This document shows, piece by piece, positions 1 to 5,705 of a stretch of DNA of 7,822 nucleotides (its first letter is position 1; each line of letters begins with the position of its first letter). This DNA comes from Legionellaceae bacterium (GTDB taxonomy: Bacteria; Pseudomonadota; Gammaproteobacteria; Legionellales; Legionellaceae): the NCBI GenBank assembly GCA_030696465.1, contig JAUYSE010000056.1, forward strand, positions 1 through 7,822, in the 5' to 3' direction. Position numbers and translations under genes: made by a program. Under the pieces are notes generated by a model. It was not told where the DNA came from. It did no database searches and was given only the letters and a program-made list of their open reading frames with translations.

Positions 1-93
1 TTGGGATGGAAACATTTACTAGCAAGCTGCCCATTAGATAGTCTATCGACCTTTATTCAGTCGAATGCCACGAGTCGCTCCACTCAGGATTAA
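1..93 (+). CDS. 3' end of an unidentified upstream gene (partial)
   Basis: Reading frame 1 is open from the window edge to a TAA at 91-93, giving 30 C-terminal residues that begin LGWKHLLASC and end SRSTQD. The other two forward frames and all three reverse frames contain stops in this stretch, so this is the only frame that can be coding throughout. The stop lies 2 nt before the maf ATG, and the maf ribosome-binding site (AGGA at 87-89 region) sits inside the last codons, which is typical of an operon junction. I do not recognise the protein family from this tail. Thirty open codons could also arise by chance, so the call rests mainly on the tight spacing to maf. Confidence 0.42.
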   Translation: MGWKHLLASCPLDSLSTFIQSNATSRSTQD

Positions 94-95
94 TC

Positions 96-674
96 ATGAA
101 AATATATCTAGCATCAAAGAGTCCGCGACGTAAAGAATTACTCGCTCAAATGGGTGTTGTTTTTGAACTATTGTTAATAGATACTCCAGAAATTTGTGAG
201 CCAGGAGAAACCGCAGAACAATATTCTATGCGGGTCACAAAAGAAAAGTTAGATGCGACTTGGGAAAAGATAATGCTGGATAAATTAAACATTATGCCGG
301 TATTGTGCGCAGACACGGAAGTTGTATTGGATGGAAAAATTCTAGGTAAACCACAAAGTTCAGAAGAGGCTTTTAAGATGTTAAAAAGCTACTCTGGACG
401 CAGCCATGAAGTTATTACAAGTGTCGGGCTCACCTATTTTGATTATCAAAAAATTGTGATGCATAAAACCAAAGTAACTTTTGCAGATATGTCCGATGCT
501 GATATCAACCATTATCTCGCAATGGGGGACTATAAAGGGAAGTCCGGTAGTTATGGGATTCAAAGTTATATTGGACAATTTATTTCTCGCATCGAGGGAT
601 GTTTTTATTCTGTGATGGGTTTACCATTAAATATAGTCAGAGAAATGCTCAATGATCTGAGTGCTCACTCATAA
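96..674 (+). CDS. Maf-family nucleoside triphosphate pyrophosphatase, YhdE type (dTTP/UTP)
   Basis: This 192-aa protein matches the usual length of Maf proteins, cytosolic enzymes that hydrolyse non-canonical or excess nucleotides to the monophosphate and pyrophosphate. The N-terminus carries the family signature LASKSPRRKELL (residues 5-16). It is followed by the acidic ADT motif at 72-74 (D73 the expected catalytic/metal site), ILGKP at 82-86, the SGRSHEV segment at 100-106, and a C-terminal SGSYGIQ block (150-156) with GLPL (175-178). ADT and YGIQ are features of the YhdE (dTTP/UTP) branch; the YceF branch acting on 7-methyl-GTP has different residues there. Substrate is inferred from the family. 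The ATG is preceded by AGGAT about 6 nt upstream. The gene probably shares a transcript with the gene ending at 93 and converges on the channel gene downstream. The mreCD/rng neighbours seen in E. coli are not visible here. E. coli YhdE was also once linked to septum formation, which this sequence cannot address. Confidence 0.93.
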   Translation: MKIYLASKSPRRKELLAQMGVVFELLLIDTPEICEPGETAEQYSMRVTKEKLDATWEKIMLDKLNIMPVLCADTEVVLDGKILGKPQSSEEAFKMLKSYSGRSHEVITSVGLTYFDYQKIVMHKTKVTFADMSDADINHYLAMGDYKGKSGSYGIQSYIGQFISRIEGCFYSVMGLPLNIVREMLNDLSAHS

Positions 675-729
675 ATGGACTTTATCTCAGTCACTCCTTC
701 TGCAATTATAGTGCGTTGAGTGATGTATA

Positions 730-744
730 CCGACTTTATGTCGG
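730..744. terminator. Hairpin at the convergent maf/mscS junction, possible weak terminator
   Basis: CCGAC (730-734) and GTCGG (740-744) form a perfect 5-bp GC-rich stem around the loop TTTAT. Beyond an A-C mismatch the stem continues with three A-T pairs (726-728 with 746-748). On the + strand, reading out of maf, it is followed by an AT-rich stretch with a T run at 758-762, too far away for a textbook intrinsic terminator. On the - strand no T run follows. The channel gene's TAA stop (complement of 736-738) lies in the loop. The rest of the 61-nt gap holds only short repeats of TCACTC/GAGTGA and GACTTTAT. Confidence 0.33.
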
Positions 745-2934
745 CATAAATATATTATTTTTACGGAAGTTTTCTTCAATAGCATAGTTTAGATCACTTT
801 GCACAATACCTTTGCGGTTTACGTCATGAATCAAGCATGAGAGTTGAAATACGAAGTTATTAGCACCGAAAGAGCGAAAGAGCACAAAGGGTTTAGAAGC
901 CCCTGTTTTGATAACATCGTCATGTAAGTTGGCAATATTTAATAACACTTCACGCACTAAATTAGTATCGGAACCATAAGTGACTTCTACCTCACAAGTG
1001 ATGCGGCAGTTTTTATCGCTAAACATATAATTGGTGACGCGATGACTAATAAGATCGGCGTTAGGAATAATAATATCTTCTCTATTTGGGGTGATAATGT
1101 GCGTTGATCGTACGCGAATTTTTTTCACAAAGCCTTCTACACCGTCGACATTAATGCGATCACCAGGTTGAATGGGCTTTTCAATCAGTAATATTAATCC
1201 AGAAACAAAATTATTGACGATGCTTTGTAATCCGAGACCAATACCTACAGAGAGCGCACCCGCCACAATGGCAAGCCCGGTAAAATTAAAGCCGGCGATA
1301 ATTAATCCCGCCAGCAATGCGAGCATAAACCCAAAATAAGTCGCGATGGAGGCGAGTGCCACTTGAGTCTCTTCTTCATCTTCCAATTGATGATGCCGCA
1401 CAATAAAAGTGGCTATGCCTCGAAAAACTAAAAACAGCAGACAGAACGTAACGACGCCAGCGAGTATACGCATGGGGAAGATAATGATGGATGCGAAATG
1501 AATGCCATTCATTATTTGTTCATATAAGCTGTCCGTATAGTAAGTAGTAAAGTCCATGCTATGACCAATACAGTAAATTCCTAAGCTAACGATAAGACTT
1601 TGCACCATGAGCTTGAGAATAAAAAGTTCAGTGAAGGTTTGGTCGGCTTTATAACCGATATATCGAGTTATCCATTTTTGGAAGGATGGTTTTTGGTGCA
1701 GTGTTAGATATATTTTATGGGTTTCTAAAACCAGAAGAGTAGTAATGCAGATAATCGTAAGGGTGGTTAATGCCACTACAATGATGCGCATCGCCAAATG
1801 GTGATAACCTTGGATATCAATCAGAAGATCGGTCAGCACCCAAAGTGAAGTGATGCCATAGATACTCCGTTGATGGGTTTGAACAAACAGATAGTGACAA
1901 TGCTTTGCACAAAAATAATGAACAAAATAAGCAGCAATGCCAAGCGTTATGAATAAATATAGCGATTGGCACAATTGCCAGAGTGTATCCGAAGCGTTTA
2001 TTTGCAAGGATATCTGCTCGCCAATCAGCCCCATGGTGCTGAGGCTAACACTGATAAGCAATAAATTTTTGAAAAAATTACTGTCGAGTGCATAGGATAA
2101 ACAATAGCTTTTTATGAGTTTCATTTTAAATAGTAAAGTAATCCCAGTGAGTGACAGTAAATAGCCAAAAAGGATCGCGGGGACCATAAGCGCAGAAGAG
2201 GTATCTTCTTGTACATTTAGTTGATAGATAAAAAATGCGCCCGTATATAAGCTGGTAGATAAAAGGAAAATATGACTGAAGCACAATACCTTATAGTGTG
2301 AAAAATGGTGTACAAAACGGCTTTTTTGTAATTTAAGGAAGAGAAAGAGTGCTGTGAATAAGGCAAAGCAGGCAAAACTTGTATTCATCCAATACGGAGG
2401 GACTACTTGAGCAAATATTTTTTGGATAGAGCCTATGACTTCATGATGATTCGCATAATGAATCTGCTTAATTGCGAGCCATAAGGGGGTGTCTTTGATA
2501 AGTGCTTCTCTTTGAGCGAATTGTGCGCTGACCGTTCTGTATGCATCAATGGCTTCTTTTGCTCGAATAGAAAATAGATTGCATTGCGCTTGCGTGTTGG
2601 CCAATTCTTTCTTTTGATTGTTAAGATAGATTAGATCAACACTGTTGGTATTGTTTGCTTGGTTGTTTGGTGTAATGAGGGTGCTGAGGTTATTAATTTT
2701 TTTTTGTGTATCATTGATGCAATATTCAGCTTGATCATTCAGTGCGGTCAAAACATCAACCGCTGCATCTAAATCTTTACGGTTTAAATTTTGCGTGGAT
2801 AATTTTAAATTAATTTTATCAAATGTTTGGTTCGCATTTTTTAGATCAAAAGTGGTTTGATAAGTATCAATAGGCATAGCTTGGCTTATTGTTGCCATGA
2901 AGAAAAAGAGACCAAACCAGAGAGATGCGCGCAT
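736..2934 (-). CDS. Large MscS-family mechanosensitive ion channel (MscK/MscM-like architecture)
   Basis: The 732-aa inner-membrane protein begins with a plausible signal peptide (residues 1-19, ending SQA). A hydrophilic, probably helical periplasmic region of about 150 residues follows. Then come roughly eleven hydrophobic segments (near 183-203, 213-238, 248-269, 288-305, 320-342, 358-372, 380-403, 435-456, 478-508, 529-549 and the pore helix 551-585). The C-terminal third is the MscS domain: the Gly/Ala-rich pore helix GALSVGIGLGLQ (559-570), NNFVSGLILLIEKP (574-587), a GDRI beta-domain entry (591-594) and the IIIPNADLIS strand (621-630). Family role is release of solutes on membrane tension to survive osmotic downshock. 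S571 stands where E. coli MscS has the kink glycine G113, as in the larger MscK-like channels. The length lies between MscS (286 aa) and MscK (about 1120 aa), so no gene name is given. The start is the only ATG available: an in-frame stop lies about 45 nt upstream, and GGAAG precedes the ATG by 3 nt. Confidence 0.9.
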   Translation of the reverse strand: MRASLWFGLFFFMATISQAMPIDTYQTTFDLKNANQTFDKINLKLSTQNLNRKDLDAAVDVLTALNDQAEYCINDTQKKINNLSTLITPNNQANNTNSVDLIYLNNQKKELANTQAQCNLFSIRAKEAIDAYRTVSAQFAQREALIKDTPLWLAIKQIHYANHHEVIGSIQKIFAQVVPPYWMNTSFACFALFTALFLFLKLQKSRFVHHFSHYKVLCFSHIFLLSTSLYTGAFFIYQLNVQEDTSSALMVPAILFGYLLSLTGITLLFKMKLIKSYCLSYALDSNFFKNLLLISVSLSTMGLIGEQISLQINASDTLWQLCQSLYLFITLGIAAYFVHYFCAKHCHYLFVQTHQRSIYGITSLWVLTDLLIDIQGYHHLAMRIIVVALTTLTIICITTLLVLETHKIYLTLHQKPSFQKWITRYIGYKADQTFTELFILKLMVQSLIVSLGIYCIGHSMDFTTYYTDSLYEQIMNGIHFASIIIFPMRILAGVVTFCLLFLVFRGIATFIVRHHQLEDEEETQVALASIATYFGFMLALLAGLIIAGFNFTGLAIVAGALSVGIGLGLQSIVNNFVSGLILLIEKPIQPGDRINVDGVEGFVKKIRVRSTHIITPNREDIIIPNADLISHRVTNYMFSDKNCRITCEVEVTYGSDTNLVREVLLNIANLHDDVIKTGASKPFVLFRSFGANNFVFQLSCLIHDVNRKGIVQSDLNYAIEENFRKNNIFMPT

Positions 2935-3001
2935 GTGCTTCCAAGTACTTAAAAATGAGTAGTGCTTTACTGTATGATTTTATTTTCTGGAACTCAAGAA
3001 A

Positions 3002-3009
3002 ATTATAAT
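3002..3009. promoter_or_regulatory. ATTATAAT palindrome, candidate -10 element between divergent genes
   Basis: ATTATAAT is self-complementary, so it offers a perfect TATAAT on both strands. On the - strand the hexamer lies about 68 nt upstream of the channel ATG, a sensible place for its promoter. On the + strand it is about 135 nt upstream of the ATPase. I found no good -35 hexamer at 16-18 nt spacing on either strand, so the match may be chance in AT-rich DNA. An additional weak -10-like TATAAA for the ATPase lies at 3101-3106, also without a convincing -35. No clear MerR, Fur or ArsR-type operator is visible in this 208-bp gap. Confidence 0.25.
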
Positions 3010-3018
3010 GCCCACACG

Positions 3019-3046
3019 TCACCATCCAGAGCGTAGTGAGGGGGCA
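3019..3046. repeat. Possible degenerate copy of a dispersed intergenic repeat
   Basis: The core GAGCGTAGTGAGGG (3029-3042) resembles, from memory, the central part of short repeats scattered between genes in several bacterial genomes, which read like GTCATCCC-GAGCGTAGTGA-GGGATCTC. Here the left flank (GTCACCATCCA) and right flank (GGGGGCACC, with GATCTCA slightly later at 3054-3060) are only partly conserved. The flanking stem is therefore mostly lost. The patch is visibly more GC-rich than its AT-rich surroundings. Only one copy lies in this window, so repetition cannot be shown here. Confidence 0.3.
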
Positions 3047-3128
3047 CCATTTTGATCTCACCGTATAGGACTCTAATGTGCGTATCCTCAAAAATTGTAG
3101 TATAAATAATAGAGAAATGTTGAATACG

Positions 3129-3136
3129 AAAGGGTG
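3129..3136 (+). promoter_or_regulatory. Ribosome-binding site that fixes the ATPase start
   Basis: AAAGGGTG contains a good Shine-Dalgarno core (AAAGGG) whose last G lies 8 nt before the ATG at 3143. The in-frame GTG at 3134 overlaps this same element and has no usable site of its own, so the ATG is the preferred start and the protein is three residues shorter than the longest open frame. Confidence 0.65.
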
Positions 3137-3142
3137 AATAAT

Positions 3143-5032
3143 ATGAATCAAGTTCGACAGTTTATAAGCGCATATTGTTCTACATGGAGATCTCAGTGGC
3201 ACTTATATATTGCATTTGTAGCCTTCACGTCGATTAGTTTATATTTTATTCAATTTACTTTTAATATGCCAATATTTGTAATTCCATTATGGATTACTAT
3301 TATTTTGGGAGGAATTCCTTTATTTTTACAAATAATGTTTAAATTATACAAAGGTGATTTAGGCGCTGACTTGTTGGCGGCGATGGCATTAATAACAGGG
3401 GTTATTTTACAAGAATATCTAGCGGCAACTTTCATCATTCTAATGCTTGCTAGTGGTCAAACATTAGAAGATTACGCGAGACGCAAAGCCTCCTCAGTTT
3501 TGTTCGCATTGGTTGCGCGGATGCCTTCTATTGCACACCGAAGAGTGAACAATAATATTGAAGATATTCCCTTATTGAATATTAATATTACAGATGAGAT
3601 GGTTATTTATCCCCATGAAACGTGCCCTGTAGATGGTATTGTTATTGAGGGGCATGGTTCTATGGATGAATCCTACCTTACCGGTGAGCCTTATCAAATA
3701 TCTAAAGCACCTGGAGTTTCTGTTTTATCTGGTGCCATCAATGGAGAATCCTTGTTAGTTATCAAAACGACGAAACGCCCCTCTGATTCACGTTATGCCG
3801 CTATTGTCAAAGTATTAGAGGATGCACAGCAGAAACGTCCCTCGATTAGGCGATTAGGGGACCAAATTGGAGCCATTTTTGCTCCAATTGCTATGATTTT
3901 TGCGATTGCTGCTTGGTATTTTACGGGAGAGTCCATTCGTTTTCTTGCAGTGCTAGTTATTGCCACCCCATGTCCGTTATTAATAGCTATCCCCATTACG
4001 TTAATTAGTGCTATTTCACGTGCCGCAACGCAGGCTATCATTATCAAAGATCCAGCGGTTCTTGAGCAATTATCTATTTGTAAAACCGCTATTTTCGATA
4101 AGACAGGTACACTGACATATGGCAAACCAACTTTGACCGAAATTCGCACTGTAAAACATTATAAGAAGGAAAAAATTTTACAGTATGTAGCTACTTTGGA
4201 AAAATATTCAAAGCATCCTCTATCAATGGCTGTTTTAAAAGCGGCAGAGGAGAAAAATATAATGCTCTTGGACTCATTGAATGTGTCGGAAAAGGCAGGG
4301 CAAGGATTGCAGGGAATTGTTGATAATCACTTCATTCAGATTACCTGCCGTAAAAAAATATTAGAAATGAGACCACAAGATATGATTTTGTTGCCCCCAA
4401 CATCACCAGGGTTAGAATGTATTATTTTGGTGGACAATCAATATGCTGCGGCATTGCATTTTCGAGATGCCCCGCGTCGTGAAAGCGAAGCATTTATTAG
4501 TCATTTGGCCGCACTCCATCAATTTAAAAAAATTATGTTAGTTTCTGGGGATCGTGAGTCAGAAGTGCGATATTTAGCACACTTACTAAACTTAACTGAA
4601 ATTTATGCTTCTCAAAGTCCCGAACAAAAACTGGATATTGTTCGTCATGAAAGCAACAAGGCACTCACGGTATTTATGGGTGACGGTATCAATGATGCAC
4701 CGGCATTGACCGCAGCAACGGTAGGTATCGCTTTTGGACAGTACAGCAATATAGCCGCTGAAGCTGCTGGGGCTGTTATTATGGAAAATACGTTAAGTAA
4801 AGTGGATGAATTAATACATCTCAGTGTGAGTACGCGCAGGATTGCATTACAAAGTGCAATGGGGGGAATGATCCTCAGTATTGTTGGGATGGGGTTTGCC
4901 GCGACTGGATTCATTAATCCGGTGATGGGGGCAATATTACAGGAATTTATTGACATTCTTGCAATTATAAATGCATTAAGATTGGCTTTTGGTACAAAAA
5001 TAAAAATTGATTTACCAGGGTATTCGGAATAA
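3143..5032 (+). CDS. P1B-type heavy-metal-transporting ATPase with TPC motif
   Basis: This 629-aa inner-membrane pump uses ATP to move a metal cation out of the cytosol. Four hydrophobic segments (about 19-38, 42-66, 76-89, 90-106) precede the actuator domain with its TGEP motif (180-183). Two more follow (243-260, 264-288), the second holding the metal-site motif TPCPLLIAIP (275-284). The P domain has the phosphorylated aspartate in DKTGTLT (D319), the N domain has the KHP motif (357-359), and the hinge is GDGINDAP (513-520). Two last helices (about 571-592 and 594-614) end with the polar pattern Q600, E601, D604, N610. No HMA domain or CxxC pair occurs at the N-terminus, and no C-terminal hemerythrin or histidine-rich tail is present. 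TPC with proline six residues on fits the poorly characterised P1B-5 class, for which nickel or iron has been proposed. The metal here is unknown, and CPC-type Cu or Zn/Cd pumps are less likely. No metal regulator is adjacent. Confidence 0.92.
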   Translation: MNQVRQFISAYCSTWRSQWHLYIAFVAFTSISLYFIQFTFNMPIFVIPLWITIILGGIPLFLQIMFKLYKGDLGADLLAAMALITGVILQEYLAATFIILMLASGQTLEDYARRKASSVLFALVARMPSIAHRRVNNNIEDIPLLNINITDEMVIYPHETCPVDGIVIEGHGSMDESYLTGEPYQISKAPGVSVLSGAINGESLLVIKTTKRPSDSRYAAIVKVLEDAQQKRPSIRRLGDQIGAIFAPIAMIFAIAAWYFTGESIRFLAVLVIATPCPLLIAIPITLISAISRAATQAIIIKDPAVLEQLSICKTAIFDKTGTLTYGKPTLTEIRTVKHYKKEKILQYVATLEKYSKHPLSMAVLKAAEEKNIMLLDSLNVSEKAGQGLQGIVDNHFIQITCRKKILEMRPQDMILLPPTSPGLECIILVDNQYAAALHFRDAPRRESEAFISHLAALHQFKKIMLVSGDRESEVRYLAHLLNLTEIYASQSPEQKLDIVRHESNKALTVFMGDGINDAPALTAATVGIAFGQYSNIAAEAAGAVIMENTLSKVDELIHLSVSTRRIALQSAMGGMILSIVGMGFAATGFINPVMGAILQEFIDILAIINALRLAFGTKIKIDLPGYSE

Positions 5033-5073
5033 ATATCTTGTTGTTTAAGAATGAATATAAACCAAAAGATATT
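5032..5073 (+). terminator. AT-rich imperfect hairpin after the ATPase stop, possible terminator
   Basis: AATATCTT (5032-5039) and AAGATATT (5066-5073) are perfect inverted repeats. Pairing continues inward with T5041-A5064 and the block GTTTA (5043-5047) with TAAAC (5058-5062), broken by two mismatches, to leave a loop of about 10 nt. The first base overlaps the TAA stop. The 3' side is T-rich (a mix of T and C up to 5086) but lacks a clean T run, and the stem has few G-C pairs. It could be a weak terminator or a 3' stabilising stem. Confidence 0.35.
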
Positions 5074-5167
5074 CAGATTCTTCTTTGCATCGCGTTAAGC
5101 TATATCTATTGTATGCCATGATGATCTTTTTTACTACCCGCTTTTTGGGGAATGACTACCACAACTT

Positions 5168-5196
5168 TTGCGACAAATCTATAAACGAGGTACAAT
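5168..5196 (+). promoter_or_regulatory. Candidate sigma-70 promoter for darP-rlmKL
   Basis: TTGCGA (5168-5173) matches the -35 consensus at four of six positions. After an exact 17-nt spacer comes TACAAT (5191-5196), matching the -10 consensus at five of six. Transcription would begin near 5203, leaving only about 14 nt before the darP ATG. This is the best promoter-like pair in the window. The preceding stretch (5074-5167) shows only a weaker pair, TTGCAT (5085-5090) with TATTGT (5107-5112). Confidence 0.5.
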
Positions 5197-5233
5197 GAGA
5201 AAATTATCAACATGTAATGACTTTGATGGATGA
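5195..5233 (+). other. Possible 12-codon leader ORF overlapping the darP start
   Basis: An ATG at 5195 preceded by GAGG (5187-5190) opens a short frame encoding MRKLSTCNDFDG, with TGA at 5231-5233, so it runs across the darP start in another frame. In addition, ATG at 5212 is directly followed by TAA (5215-5217), and that stop shares a base with the darP ATG. Either could feed ribosomes to darP, which has no visible Shine-Dalgarno sequence of its own. The ATG at 5195 overlaps the proposed -10 box, so it can be used only on a transcript that begins further upstream. Short frames like this are common by chance. Confidence 0.2.
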
Positions 5234-5705
5234 CGTAAAAAGCAAATCACAAAAAAAGCGCGATGCGGATGCTTTGCAACAGCTAGGCGTGCAACTGATT
5301 GATTTAAGCATCAGCAAACTAGATACCTTGCCACTGACGGATGAATTACGAGCGGCCATTGTTCTTGCCAAATCATTAAAAAGTCATGGCGCGGTGAGAC
5401 GTCAAGCACAGCTCATCGGTAAACTCATGCGTGCAGCGGAAAGTGATGCCATCATTGAAGCTTATCAGCACTTGATAGCGGAGGAGCAAGGGCAAGTCGC
5501 TAGTTTTCACCAAGTAGAACAATGGCGTGAGCGGCTTCTCCATGAGGGCAAAGACGCACTTACTGAATTTATTCAAAAATATCCATCTACCGATGTGCAG
5601 CAGTTACGGCAACATATTAAAAAAGCGGTAGATGATCACAGTAAGAATACCAACACAGGTGCTAGTAAAGCGCTGTTTCGATTAATAAAGGTTTGTATCG
5701 AATGA
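5217..5705 (+). CDS. darP: DarP (YjgA family) 50S ribosomal subunit assembly factor
   Basis: The 162-aa, highly charged and mostly helical protein matches the DarP/YjgA family. Characteristic blocks are SKSQKKRDADALQQLG (9-24), LRAAI (44-48), RRQAQLIGKLMR (61-72), the HxxEQWRERLL segment (98-108) and a C-terminal ALFRLIK (152-158). In E. coli, DarP binds late pre-50S particles and helps the region around the peptidyl transferase centre to mature. This version is shorter than E. coli DarP (about 183 aa), mainly because it lacks the acidic N-terminal extension. An in-frame TGA at 5196-5198 rules out a longer N-terminus. The ATG at 5217 is taken as the start although no Shine-Dalgarno sequence precedes it; Met4 (5226) is the only close alternative and is no better. 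The gene overlaps rlmKL by ATGA and is probably its partner in one operon. In E. coli darP instead neighbours pmbA. Confidence 0.92.
   Translation: MTLMDDVKSKSQKKRDADALQQLGVQLIDLSISKLDTLPLTDELRAAIVLAKSLKSHGAVRRQAQLIGKLMRAAESDAIIEAYQHLIAEEQGQVASFHQVEQWRERLLHEGKDALTEFIQKYPSTDVQQLRQHIKKAVDDHSKNTNTGASKALFRLIKVCIE

Noticed and set aside
658..671. TGAGTG-CT-CACTCA inverted repeat at the end of maf as a terminator
   Set aside because: The loop is only 2 nt, it lies inside the coding end, and no T run follows.
3067..3088. AGGA...TCCT as a possible MerR-type operator upstream of the ATPase
   Set aside because: Only four bases of each arm are complementary, and no -35/-10 pair with a 19-20 nt spacer surrounds it.
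3134..3142. GTG at 3134 as the ATPase start
   Set aside because: It overlaps the Shine-Dalgarno sequence AAAGGG, which is ideally spaced for the ATG at 3143.
2867..3202. 111-codon open frame on the - strand across the divergent intergenic region
   Set aside because: It overlaps the starts of both the channel and the ATPase, its composition looks random, and it has no recognisable motif. The real genes on either side explain the DNA better.
3793..4149. 118-codon antisense frame within the ATPase gene
   Set aside because: It is a mirror of the conserved metal-site and phosphorylation region, whose coding signal on the + strand is certain.
5137..5150. CCC...GGGG with T run at 5142-5146 as a terminator
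   Set aside because: The stem is only three or four pairs and the T run is in the loop, not downstream of the stem.
5693..5701. TTG at 5693 as the rlmKL start
   Set aside because: The AAAGG site is 1 nt away, too close, while the ATG at 5702 has proper spacing and gives an N-terminus that aligns with E. coli RlmL.
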